64,000 bases of DNA from Oscheius sp. JU75 (Eukaryota > Nematoda > Chromadorea > Rhabditida > Rhabditidae), in assembly GCA_037178855.1 (NCBI GenBank), contig JASJZC010000002.1:8134501-8198500 (forward strand), written 5' to 3'. The notes under the pieces are model-generated. The model saw only the letters and a list, made by a program, of their open reading frames with translations, ran no database searches and was not told where the DNA came from. Shown here piece after piece: positions 14,636 to 25,347 of the stretch (positions are counted from its first letter, which is position 1; the number at the start of each line of letters is the position of its first letter). The position numbers and the translations under genes were made by a program.

Positions 14636-15239
14636 TTAGAGCTGTCCACAGTCGCTGATCACAACATCCTGGGAGGTCTTTCTAAAAACCAAGTCTTAAA
14701 AAAAAGATATAAGGCAAAAACTAACCCAGACTGGGATCCGTAGCTCTCGACAGTCTTGACGACATCCATGCCCTCGACGACCTTTCCGAATACGACGTGC
14801 TTGCCGTCGAGCCACTCGGTCTTGACGGTGCAGAGGAAGAACTGACTGCCGTTGGTGTTCGGGCCGGCGTTGGCCATGGACAGCACTCCGGGTCCGGAGT
14901 GGCGCTCCTGGAAGTTCTCGTCGGGGAACTTCTCTCCGTAGATCGACTCTCCTCCGGTTCCGTTGCCGCGGGTGAAGTCTCCTCCCTGGCACATGAAGTT
15001 GGGGATGACCTGGATCATTACAATGTTTTAAAGGGCGAAGGAAAATGACTTACACGGTGGAACTTGCTGCCCTTGAAGTGGAGGGGCTTGCCAGATTTGC
15101 CGGTTCCCTTCTCTCCAGTGCAGAGGGCGCGGAAGTTTTCGGCGGTCTTGGGCACGATGTCGGCGTAGAGCTCCATCACGATGCGGCCGGTGGCCCTTCC
15201 TCCAACGGTGATATCGAAGAAGACGCGAGGACGAGTCAT
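14636..15239 (-). CDS. Cyclophilin-type peptidyl-prolyl isomerase
   Basis: Cytosolic cyclophilin A-type isomerase of 171 residues, the length of C. elegans CYP-3/CYP-7. Exons 15054-15239, 14726-15009 and 14636-14681 join in frame. Catalytic and cyclosporin-binding residues are present: [24 protein letters not shown] and [12 protein letters not shown], with the [11 protein letters not shown] divergent-loop insertion found in many nematode and plant cyclophilins. It is the first gene of the minus-strand block and converges with the LITAF-like gene, whose stop codon is only ~100 bases away. Which nematode paralogue it matches cannot be settled here. Confidence 0.95.
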
Positions 15240-16195
15240 AATTACTGAAAATAGAGACATGAGCTGTTTTTCGAAGAAAAAAAAAAGAGTATAACAGAGT
15301 AAAGTAACAGTCCGTGTCTGGCCTAAAACGGCAGAGGAGTTCGCGAAAAATCGGCTGGCACTGACCGGCGCCCGGCAACACAACAAGCTGGGCAGGCCAC
15401 GCCCCCTTTTTGAACGCGATATGGTAGGGTCCCGTAGCGATGGGCAAAGGGCGGCACTTCAAACACCGATTTTTCTGGCGGCTCTCACAAACCAAGAGAC
15501 CCTCGTCGATAGGTATTTCATAAAAAAGCAATACGAGGGCGGAAAATGTTTGAAAGAATGATAAGAGACTGCAAAAAATCGTCAACAATGGCTGCTATCA
15601 GGGCGTCTTTTTAGCCAGGAGCGGGCAGAAAAACAAGCTTGTTTGTTCACAAAACGGGCAACAAAAACAGAGCGGAACCAGTTAGTAAAGTAATGCTTTC
15701 GGGACGTTTGTGGATAGGAAGAGGTAAGAAAATCTGCAGAAAATAGGAGAATGAGACAGGAACGGAGCGGAAACAGCCTAGCAAAGTGGGGAAGCCTTGC
15801 CTAGTTAATGGGCCAGGCTAAAGGTCTAATGAGACAGTAGTTTCGTGACGGGAACTCGAACTCTTGAAGGCGGGGATTCAAATTGTTTTTACTATTCGAA
15901 GTTCCCCATCCGGGTTTCCTTGTTTTTAATTTATTTCCAGTGGTAGGAAGCTCAATTTCATGCTGTAAGATGGTCTCGGACGTATCAAGAAACGCTTAAA
16001 GGGTTAGAGAGAGCAATTTCGAGAAAAAACCAAGTATTCAGTGAAAAGGGGTAGAAACGGTAGGATGGACCGATTTCTTTCGGCATTCTCTTGGTCAGAG
16101 ACGACCTTTCAGAATAACAAAAAAAGAGTATATCGATTGCCACATCAGTCGAAAGCGTTCTGTTTGCTCTTCCAACAAGTTTCGAAACTACCATG

Positions 16196-16252
16196 ACTTA
16201 GGCGCTCGCCAGACCGTTGGCTAATATCGATTGCGGCCGGTTGAACCATGTC
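16196..16252 (+). repeat. tRNA-like module
   Basis: TTAGGCGCTCGCCAG (A-box-like) followed by GGCCGGTTGAACCATG (B-box-like). No closing acceptor stem. Confidence 0.45.
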
Positions 16253-16749
16253 GTAGAGCAGGTAATTGGGCGTAAAAGTCATAGATTTTTTTGTAGGAAA
16301 TAGGAAAAAAGTGTTCACCGAACTGGCATTATTTTATGCCAGAAGACCTCTTGATATAGTCCGTGCTCGATTAGTTCAACCAAAAATCGGATTAGCCAGA
16401 GCAATATCAAGTAGATAAACAGCTAAGCTAAGATATTTTCTTGCACTGAAAACATGTAATTTAGAACGTCAAAATATGGGGAAGATCGTCTGTAACCCTG
16501 CTCCTTTACCTCATTTTCGAATAGCATCGAAATCTTCTTTCTATTGAGCCCTTTTCTCTGCTCAATTTCGGAGATTTCTGTTCCAGCAAATGGAGGACAG
16601 AACCGGACATATGAGAGCATGGGTTGCAGCTGCAGCGAAGTTTTTTTCGTCTAAGCTAAATAAAAAGGGAAGAAAGCAAAATGTACCATTTTTGTGAGCT
16701 TTCTGTCTTCACCAGGCATGCGCCGGAGACGACATTTTTTAAATTTTTT

Positions 16750-16800
16750 ATGTTCTGCTAAGTCGTACAACTTTTCGAGATCTACAACTTTACAGAACAT
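16750..16800. repeat. Dispersed ~50-bp palindrome, copy 1
   Basis: TGTTCTGCTAAGTCGTACAA pairs imperfectly with the downstream CTACAACTTTACAGAACA. Same family as the copies listed below. Confidence 0.75.
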
Positions 16801-17196
16801 TGCAAAGTCCTATAGCGGATTAAAACGCAGGGACGCTAAATTTCAGATCGGTCGGTCCGCGCGGGGCTCAGGCCTGGTCTTTCCAGATGCCCATTTCACC
16901 GCAAATTTTTCCCCCATTAGACCCCAAATTTCCATGAAACCATTCTCTCCGCAGTGTGTGTGGGGTGATGCTGACCAAAGAGCGTGCTCGATTTATCTAT
17001 CTCGGGGGCGCCCTGCCGCTGAGCGGCATGACAACAACAGCGCCGAGTCATTTGGGCGGGGAGATTCGGACTTTTTTAAACGGAAAAGCCAACGAATTCT
17101 ATTCATTTATTGGCCAGAATTAGGAGCACGACAGCGACAACTTAGCTGGGGTATAAAAGTGAGATAAGTGACAAAGTCTGTGCAAAATTTCACTTA

Positions 17197-20100
17197 TCAC
17201 TTGAAAAAGTCCGGCACATCTGAGCCGTATTCAATGGGTGGCGGAAGCGGAAAAATCCAGTTGCGGAGCCATTCGGGCATATTGTCACAGTCGTTGATAT
17301 GACCGATCTCGTAGCAGTAATAGAGCATTTTCTTAATGTCATTCCACTGCTTGGGCTCCTTTTTCTTAAAATTTCCTAGCATATCTTAAGCAGCAAATGG
17401 GAAAACAAACCTTGAGCTCTTGGAAGACACCCTCCACCTGGAGGGCATCGGCAAAAACGCGACCCAGGAGCGAGAGGGGGTAACGGGAAGCGCTGCCGGT
17501 CTGGTAGATGACCAGACGGACGACTTTGGATACCCACTGAAATAATGAGAATGATATAGTAAGGCCTTTTCTGGGTGTAAAAGTGATGTTTTCCAGGATT
17601 ATTGAGACGCATAAGGTTGTTCTTTTGGTAAACAAAGGGTTGCAGAAAGAAGCAGTCTTTAGAGCAAACTTTTTGAACAGAAATGAGCACGATTACGATC
17701 AAAATCTGATACATTTTGAAGTAAAAACTCTCAAAGTGCTGAAAACGAACCGTTGTGAGCTCTTGGCCATCTGACTCCATTTGAATGTCCTTGTGCTTCT
17801 CGATCTCGTGGAAGAACTGTACGGGCGGGATGCCAGCGGCCTCACGGCGTCTCTGTCTATGCAGGATGTCTCTGAAGATTAGCTCGCATTCGATGCGCAG
17901 CTGAGGATCCGTATACATCCAGACCGGCGAGTCCGGAGGCGGCATGGCCGCCTCGGCCTGTTTGATGCATTTGCGGTCCGCGATGTAATTCTGAAACAGA
18001 CGGTCTGTCAAACGATCTATGTTTCTTTACTAAAACGCATCGATGTCTGTCCGTCCGTGACCACAAAGCTGGCAAGTCATGGCATGTCAAAAAGGATTAA
18101 GTTGACAAGACAGCTTTAGGGGAAACTTGGGAACTTACTAGGGAAGGGTTTTAGTTGCCCGCGGGATATCGAAACGAGGTAGGTGCCATTCGAAAGGGCA
18201 TTGAAAATGATGGTGTTTCCCAAATTTTCAGCTGTGGAATGGATGTCTGCTGTCCTCTGGAGCTTTTTCCGTTTCCAGATTTTGAGCTGAATTTGCGCTC
18301 TTGGACTTGGATATCCAATGCTTCTTTCAGCGCAAGTGACCAAGTGGTGCAGAGCCTATGCGCTCCGTTTGAAGCTTTTGGTTTTTGGTTCGAATCCTTT
18401 CTTCGGAAAACATTTTTATTTAAAGCGTATTTAGCTTCTATCATTGCTTTTTTTTACTGCTGAAAGCTAGAAACTTTAGATAGTCGACCTTCTCATTTCC
18501 TAACTTGTTTCTGATATAGTTCGCGCGTTCAAATTCGTTTTTCGGGTCGAAGAAATGCTTTTCCGGCCTGGATATGCTTTGCAAAGTTGTTGTTTAACAG
18601 ATCAAGGGCTACAACTTTGCAATACATTGTCACGTAAAAAAATCTTTTCTTAGTCAAAGTGGCTGTGAAGTTGTGCGATACTGGTCGTCACAGTGCTATC
18701 CGAAAAAAGGATTTTGTAACAATAAGCAACAATAGAAGCTAAATACGCTTTAAATAAGTAAATAAAAATGTTTTCCGAAGAAAGGATTCGAACCAAAAAC
18801 CAAAAGCTTCCAGCGGAGCGCATAGGCTCTGCACCACTTGGTCACTTGCGCTGAAAGAAGCATTGGATATCCAAGTCCAAGAGCGCAAATTCAGCTCAAA
18901 ATCTGGAAACGGAAAAAGCTCCAGAGGACAGCAGACATCCATTCCGCAGCTGAAAATTTGGGAAACACCATCATTTTCAATGCCCTTTCGAATGGCACCT
19001 ACCTCGTTTCGATATCAACTAAAACCCTTCCCTAGTTAGACCATTGCGGATGTTCTGTCGATTTCAACAAAATCTCCGTATAATCCTTATGTCAAATAGA
19101 TGACAGATGTTTGACAGATACAGTCTGGGGAAAACATCCATGTTTCTGTCAGATACGACTTGTCTCTGTCATTCCTAAGACGCCCACAAAGTCCACCTTA
19201 CAGGAGGAATTGCCAAATCACTCTTCGCCTCAAGCTCATATAGGATCTCTTTTTTTTGCTTGGCCTCCTGCTCGAGCTGTCCCTTCGTCTTTGCCGGCGG
19301 GAGCTTTGGCCTCTCCTCGTACTGAAATTCATATTTTAACGTAGCAAAAAAGCCAAAAAAAAACCTCGAAGAGGACGAACGAGAATCCACGGCTGATCGG
19401 TGTCCTACAAGACTCCAAGCTCTCCGAGCAAGGGTTCGATCCAGCCATTGCCGACAGCTTTTGTCTTGTTTTTGGGAAGGGCTGGGAGTACCAGGTAACC
19501 TTTTTTTTAAATGTTCATTGAAAAACAAACACTGAAAATAAACTGAACGTAGCCGAAGCCGCCGTAGAGCTGATCGGTGAAGTCTTCCTTGGTATGGTCG
19601 AGGTACATCCAGAGCTGGAAAATGTCAGAATGGGTGGCCTTGTATAATCTCTTGGGTCTGTCACTGTCACTGTGTCTGTCTGTCTGTCTGTCTTCACTCT
19701 CTATCTCTATGTCAACTTGTCCTACTCAGTGGTCAACTGTTCTCTGTCAGGGCAGGGATACGTAGAGAAGGGGTCACCCAATCCGAGCAAAATCCACAGG
19801 GGGAGACACTTTTGTCAAAAACCCAAATCGCAAATTGTGAAAAAAAAACAAAAGGTCCTGTTAATTTCGCCATTCTGTCTCTGCCAACCTTAAATGATAC
19901 CCTTTTGTTTGTTATTACGTTGGATATAAACTTGCACGCCATTTTTCTTAGTTTTTTTTTCTAATAAACTAGACGGTTCTAGAATAGAATTTGGCGGCAA
20001 ATCGATTAAACATACTTAGAAACCGATAAAAGTAGTGTGAAGCATCGAAAAAAGCCACCGTCCAACAATAACTGTACTGTCCATCAAAGAAAAACGCACA

Positions 20101-20385
20101 GAGAGATATTCGCAGTAAAAGTTCGAACCACGCTGTCCGTAGTTCATCTGCCTAGTACAGAAGGGTCGTCGATGTGACTGTTCATCCAGTAATCTCCGCC
20201 GAGAGGCTGCACTCGATCGTGGCTTATGTTACGCATATACCTTTCCGGGATCGGTTGCATCCGCTTCCTTAGTTAAGTTTAGAGAAGAAAAAAAATCACG
20301 AAAACTCGCTGTCTTCTGCGCTGACGTGGCTCCGATGACGGAACTCTCGGCTCGGGGACAACTTTACAGACTCGGGGTACTTCAT
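17197..20385 (-). CDS. Unrecognised conserved-looking protein, 7-8 exons
   Basis: Not recognised. Reading the minus strand, exons flanked by good splice signals join into ~310 residues. They are: start at 20385 with MKYPESVKLSPSREF; ~20165-20280 (MQPIPERYMRNISHDRVQPL, then GGDYWMNSHIDDPS); ~19553-19618 (LWMYLDHTKEDFTDQLYGG); ~19205-19325 (YEERPKLPPAKTKG); ~17752-17995 (SPVWMYTDPQLRIECELIF); ~17411-17540 (RLVIYQTGSASRYPLSLL); and 17197-17370, ending EYGSDVPDFFK. It is rich in Tyr, Trp and Pro with no signal peptide or membrane segment. The intron at about 18.0-19.2 kb contains a 900-bp foldback element. The start lies 26 bases after the stop of an upstream minus-strand gene, behind an ACCACAG acceptor, which hints at an operon. 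The exon chain is my inference. Confidence 0.5.
18035..18136 (+). repeat. Fragment similar to 57.32-57.44 kb element
   Basis: TGTCTGTCCGTCCGTGACCAC, GGCAAGTCATGGCATGTCAA, TTAAGTTGACAAG and GGGGAAACTTGGGAACTT all recur in the same order and orientation at 57335-57440. It abuts the left arm of the foldback. Confidence 0.75.
18137..19037. repeat. Foldback element, ~310-bp near-identical arms
   Basis: The left arm 18137-18450 and right arm 18722-19037 are reverse complements with only scattered differences (a few substitutions, a short insertion GCCCGCGG-like in the left arm and an 8-base insertion in the right arm). Each arm contains a tRNA-like module: AGTGACCAAGTGGTGCAGAGCC (A-box-like) and TTTGGTTCGAATCC (B-box). 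The ~270-bp loop holds a copy of the dispersed palindrome. It sits inside an intron of a minus-strand gene. Confidence 0.9.
18573..18628. repeat. Dispersed ~50-bp palindrome, copy 2
   Basis: ATGCTTTGCAAAGTTGTTG... pairs with ...CTACAACTTTGCAATACAT. It lies in the loop of the foldback. Confidence 0.85.
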
Positions 20386-20411
20386 AAGCCGGCTGTGGTT
20401 CCTGGACGGTG

Positions 20412-21155
20412 TTATCCAGTGTGAACTGTGGCAATGAGGCGTCGTAGACGCGCCAATTCGTGAAATTGTTGAATCCTTTGGCTTGTTCGAATTAGTGCGT
20501 ATCGTTCAGGCGCCACTGGCTGGCGCCAGATTTCGAGGGTGGCTTCGGGATTTCTGATTCCGGCGTGTTACTGTCAGTCTTAATCACTGTAACTCATTTT
20601 CTGTCCCTGCCTCTCAGTTCTTGTTCTGTCTCTATCACTGTCGCTCTCTCTGTTACTGTCTCTTTCATTCGATTGTCTCTGCCCCTGTCTCTCGCTATCA
20701 CTCATTGTTCCTTTTACTGTCTGATACTGTCTCTGTGCCTGTCTCCTGTCTTTCACTGTATGTCTCTACCACTGTCTTCTGTATCCAATCCACGCCCCTC
20801 CTTCCCGTCTCTGAAAATATCAAAAACTCAGTGTACAGCCTCGCTTACGGTCTCATTCACCAAAGTCTCGTTTCCCAGCGCTGGCTTCTTTTTGTTTCTA
20901 AAAATTGGTCATTTTCTCCAGGGTAACAGTAATCAGCTACTCTATCTTGAGAGGAACATTGGTGGCCGATTTCTCTGTCTCCTCGCGCGGTTTCAGCTGT
21001 TCCATGAGCGATTCCAATGTCCAGCTCTGTCGAAAATCGAAGCCGCCTGTGGAGAAGGATCTGGGAGTTGAGACAGGCTGACAGACCGTGACAGACGGCT
21101 TTTCTTCGGGCTGGCAGCTTCTGTCACTGCAATTTCTTTCATGTAGTCTATTCAT
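20412..21155 (-). CDS. Unrecognised protein, 3' part of a possible operon gene
   Basis: Not recognised. A terminal exon (20412 to about 20545) encodes NPEATLEIWRQPVAPERYAL through RLRRLIATVHTG and a stop, preceded by the acceptor GGAATCAG. Upstream open segments on the same strand look coding: ~20845-20890 (KKKPALGNETLVNET before a GTAAGC donor) and ~20940-21120 (GFDFRQSWTLESLMEQLKP). I could not join the exons in one frame. Upstream exons at 21.45-22.09 kb may belong to the same gene. The stop is 26 bases upstream of the start of the next minus-strand gene. Confidence 0.35.
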
Positions 21156-21454
21156 TCGAGAAATTTAATATGCAATCATGTTTCCTAGCTTGCGGCGAAA
21201 CCTAAATAAAGTGTATCTTGCTCTTTCTCGTTGATTTATATTGGTTTTCAAAATTCAAGCAACGAGATGCACCAAAACGCTGCATTTGACGTTGCTAGAC
21301 TCATTAACAGGCCTCTAATTCGTGGCGAGACCCATTTGGTCCAAAAATAGAACTTAATTTGGCCTTGCTCATTGGTTTATAAACATTTTTGAATAAAAAC
21401 CAATGAGATTCATTACATAAAGTCTCGCAACGAACTACAGTACGTGATTGCGTA

Positions 21455-22093
21455 TTATGCTCGAAAATACGAAAAATAACAAACTTTTTCGTGTAAATGG
21501 AATTGCGAAGTTGGACAGGTGTCTTGGTCGTTCTGTTGAAAAATTACAAAGCCGCAGGACGAAGAAGGCTTGATAGCGTTATGGTTCAGCGTCTCGGGGA
21601 GCCTGTCAGCCTCGCCAGATGGATTTTTGTTGTGCGGCAAGCGGACACTGAGATAAGCGAAGAATTTGATCGGGTATATAGATTTAGACGATTTTAGCAG
21701 TTAATTTCACTAATTTTGTGCAGTGGGTAAGAGTGCAGATTACAAAGCAACAGGTCCCCGGTTCAATCCACGGGCACGATCACGGAAAATGTGAATAAAA
21801 CCCTACCTTTTCGTGGAAGAACTACCAGCTGTGGTCTGAGGAATATCGTCCTTCCTCAGAAGATCCATCCTGCCCGGATTGCAGAGAAAACCGAAGCCGT
21901 CACTTATTGAGCTGTAATCATTATTAGCTTGCTCGTCACTGATGGACAGCCCGCCAATTCGGGGACCCTTATTGCAAAAATTTGGGGCAACTTTTATGGT
22001 GAAAAGAGAGGTAACGTACTCCTCGTTAGTGTATCTTACGCGGCCAGCCTCATTTGGAGGCTTCTTCGAGTATGTGTTCCAGTTATTAGACAT
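21455..22093 (-). CDS. Unrecognised coding exons (possible 5' part of the 20.4-21.2 kb gene)
   Basis: A minus-strand segment starting MSNNWNTYSKKPPNEAGRVR (22093) runs to SSSTK before a GTAGGG donor at about 21808. A second segment, ~21500-21670, encodes FFAYLSVRLPHNKNPSGEAD and continues for ~40 residues. Both are hydrophilic, Ser/Asn/Pro-rich and without recognised domains. The intron between them holds a tRNA-like module (21717-21780). Whether these are a separate gene or the 5' end of the following one is unresolved. Confidence 0.35.
21717..21780 (+). repeat. tRNA-like A/B-box module
   Basis: GTGCAGTGGGTAAGAGTGCAG (A-box-like) followed by CCCGGTTCAATCCACGGG, a good T-arm with B-box. Anticodon and acceptor stems are poor. 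Confidence 0.6.
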
Positions 22094-22130
22094 GCTTTCT
22101 GAAAATTTGGTAGGTAAAAGAAGGATTTAA

Positions 22131-23008
22131 TTTTTTTTTTGAAGAACATGAGTCTGGCTCGAAAATAGGATGAAGAGTAGCCAAAAACAAGGCCTGGTTG
22201 GAGAAAGTATCAGCTAAATCGACCTCGTGGCAAAATGATCAAATCTGCAATATTTTCAGCTGATTTTCCCGGTCGAAAACAGCCTTTCATTGACAAAAAG
22301 CCAATAAGTATGTGAAAATATGAACTGAAAATGACTTGTATCGACAAAAAAAAGTTGCTAAAACAGGAATTTGGAGATTCTGGTTATTGTCTTCATGATT
22401 TTCCATCAACAGGCCCGAGGAACTGAATGTTGATGGCTTCAAACATGATGCACTGGATGAATTCGCATAAAGTGGGCTCTGTAATTCTTATCACAAGGCT
22501 TACACAGGAGTTTTCAACAAGTTTTTAGGACAGCTTACAGTAGTTTCTGACTGCATATTGGTCTATATGTTGCTGGGGACTTAGCCAAAAGATGTTAGAA
22601 AAATTAGTGAAAATAAGGAGGACAATGGAGAGGAGAAGTGGAAATAACTGGGCGAAAGAATTTTAACTACGGGCCAGTTTTTTTGGTTACGGTAGACAGC
22701 TACGTCTCGAGACCCTGGAATGCGCGCAAATCTCTCGAGTTCCAGATTTCTATCAGAAGATGAGTTTTCCATGGAAAGAAACAAGTTTATTAGTGAAAAA
22801 TAGGGGGATCCTAGCTCTGAGAAGGTAAACCAACTCTCAAAATAGGAAATTCCAGGAGGGAACCAAAAACAGTGAAGGCTATTATGATTGTTACATTATT
22901 TAAGGTCAATCAAAGGACAAAACTAGCAAAAAGGAGACGGGGAGAGGACGGAGGAGAAGAAGTAAGCTGCGATAGGAGTATCGAGAAAATATGAAGTCTT
23001 CGGCCACT
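22131..23008. other. Spacer without recognised gene
   Basis: About 880 bases, AT-rich. No coding exon or RNA gene could be supported. Confidence 0.5.
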
Positions 23009-25347
23009 TTACTGGATCTGGATTCCGGTGAGCTCGATGTCTCCCTGGATCTGGAGCCCAGTGATGTCGTTGGGGTCACTTCGGTGGGCGAAGGAGGCGA
23101 AACGTTCTCCGTTGACGAAGATCTAAAAAAAAATGAGAGTTATTGAGAGACATAGAGACTGAGAGACTAAGAGACAGAGACAAAAGCCTACCTGGAAGGC
23201 GTAGGCTTCGTTGACGATGGCCAAGTCGAAGCCGACTCCTTTTTCGAAAGGAATCTTGCCCTCACGCTCCTCATTTCCCCATTCGTTGGCTTGAAGGGCA
23301 TTGCGGATGACGTGCTTCTCGTCGAAGCGAGGATTAAAATGCAGGGAGATGTCCCCGTTTTTGCGGAGAAGGTTGACGTTGAAGCTGAAGAGATGATACG
23401 GGTAAGAAATTGTGGCATGACTTACCGCTTGGCCTTCTTCTCGACAGTTCCGAAGATCAGAAGAGTCTTGCCGACGGCGAAGCCTTGGGCGATTCCGCTC
23501 TCGTAGGGGACGGGCTGGAAAATGAGTCACTGCCACTGTCTCTGTCTCTTTGTCTCTCTGTTTCTGTCACTGTTCTCTGTTCCGTCTGCAACCGATTTCT
23601 TCCTCATTACTCTCTTTATGAGAGTCACGCTCTATTTACCGTTTGTCAACGGCTCTTTCTGTTTGTATTGGTTCGACGCAACCTTTTGCGGCACAGAGAC
23701 ACAGTCGATAAGACACAACTTACGTAGTACTTTCCACCAAAATGGATGTTATTCAGATAAAGATCTCCATCCACGCTCAAATGAGAGATAGAGTTCAAAG
23801 GAATACGGTGCTCGTAGTCCTTGAACTCTTTCTGGTCAACAATGATCTGGAAGCGGTCATCGTGAGCGCGGATACGGATGTCGAAGCTGTCGCCCTTCTT
23901 GATCGGGTTCGACTTGCGCTCTTCTTTTCCCCATTCGCCGTTGTGGAAAGAGTTCAGGACGATCTGGAAATCGATAGATGTGTCTATCTCTGTGAATGGC
24001 TGTCTCTGTCTCTCTGCCTCTTTCTGTCTCCCTCTCTCTCTCTCTTTCTCTGTTTGTCTGTCTATCACATACCTTTCCCTCATCGAAGCGGACAGAAATG
24101 TGAAGGGGGACGTCATTTCCAGAGAAGTCAGCAGACTTGCAGTGGAAGTTGATGGTGAATCTGAAGCAAACGAATGCTTTTTCAGGCCCTGGACCTCATT
24201 TCCCAGTTAAGCAATGTTCTGCAAAGTTGTAGAACAGACGAAGAGCTACAACTTTGTAAAGCATCGCTAAGCTTTAAAGATATATTTTCGAGCCGAGAAA
24301 GTACTTGAGTCACACAGTTATGCTGTACTTTTTAAAACTTTACATTACGATCGTTTTTGTATGAGAAAGTTCACGTACACCTTGGGAATGGTTTTCTAGC
24401 GGTCAAATCTTTCAGAAATAGAAAAAAACAGAGACAACTGGTTACCTCTGGGACTCATCGATGGTCGATCCCTTGATGATGATGGTCTGTCCGGGCTCGA
24501 TCTTATCCTGGAGCTGACTGCGGTAGGGGACGGGCTGCAATTTTATTCTTTTACCATGATAAAGAACATTTCTAGGACCTTCATCCCTTCATCATACTCC
24601 TGCATATGCCACATATAAATGTCAAGGAAAGTTAGCATTTAGGGATCTGACTCGGGACGAGACGACTTCGATTTCTCTTTATCTCTTCCCCTCTTTCAGT
24701 TGGAAAAAAAGTCGCAAATTGGACTCCGCTCGGGTAGTAAACAACAGCGCCAATATTCACAACTGGATGCACACAATCGGATTTGGCCATGGGTGGCTGC
24801 AGGCTTACACGTGGAGAGGGAGACAAGTTTTTTGAGGGGATGAGTCTGTCTCTTTGTCTCTGTCTCTATGTCCCCCGTGATCTGTTAAGAGTCTATGTTT
24901 TTGTGTCTCTGTCCTACCTTAGTCTGCTCATACCAGCGGAGGAAAGACGGAGGAGCGGCCATGCTGCCAGGTAGGAGGTGAAAGACTGTTGTGAGCGCGA
25001 GCGCTCTCTCCTCTCTCTCTGACTCAATGCCACTCCCCCTCACGCACATATAAAGGCGCCTTGATACAAAAACGCCCCTGGGGCGAATCACCCCTGAACA
25101 ATTTGAGTCATTTGAATGGGTTATTTGGGAGGGTAAAAAGTGAAGGTGTTTGGAAGACGATCAGATCATAGACCCGACAGAGCTCGCAAATTTCGTGCGC
25201 ATGGCGCAGTCGGTAAGAGGTCACAATGCGGTCCATACGACCAGGGTTCGGTTTCCAAAGAGGACAAACCTAACTTTTAATGGTTTTTGGTTTCTTATTA
25301 AAAAGAGTTAAGTATAAACTCACGTAAGACTTGGTCTCAGTAGCCAT
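23009..25347 (-). CDS. lec-1: LEC-1-type tandem-repeat galectin, two alternative first exons
   Basis: Beta-galactoside-binding lectin with two carbohydrate-recognition domains, very close to the C. elegans 32-kDa galectin LEC-1. Exons: 25324-25347 (MATETKSY), 24446-24534, 24073-24160, 23724-23963, 23426-23514, 23192-23384 and 23009-23122, giving ~280 residues. Domain 1 has ISVRFDEGKIVLNSF and NGEWGKEERKSNP; domain 2 has HFNPRFDEKHVIRN and NEWGNEEREGKIPF. These carry the galectin H-NPR and WG-E-R signature positions; domain 1 has V-VRF instead of FNPRF. A second first exon at ~24920-24965 (MAAPPSFLRWYEQTK before GTAGGA) ends in the same phase and can join the same second exon (PVPYRS), implying two isoforms. 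Intron 2 contains a copy of the dispersed palindrome. Confidence 0.93.
24213..24265. repeat. Dispersed ~50-bp palindrome, copy 3
   Basis: AATGTTCTGCAAAGTTGTAG pairs with CTACAACTTTGTAAAGCATC. It lies in a galectin intron. Confidence 0.85.
25195..25260 (+). repeat. tRNA-like A/B-box module
   Basis: ATGGCGCAGTCGGTAAGAGG (a strong A-box) followed ~30 bases later by CCAGGGTTCGGTTTCC (B-box with one change). It lies just upstream of the second galectin first exon, inside intron 1. Confidence 0.65.

Larger units (their letters stand above)
15240..17196. other. Spacer upstream of cyclophilin gene
   Basis: About 1.95 kb with no convincing gene. It holds the presumed cyclophilin promoter, a tRNA-like module (16196-16252) and one copy of the dispersed palindrome (16750-16800). 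Confidence 0.55.

Noticed and set aside
18155-18463. Matching open frames on both arms of the 18.1-19.0 kb foldback, suggesting a duplicated gene
   Set aside because: The frames mirror each other because the arms are inverted repeats. They contain tRNA-like boxes and no recognisable protein.
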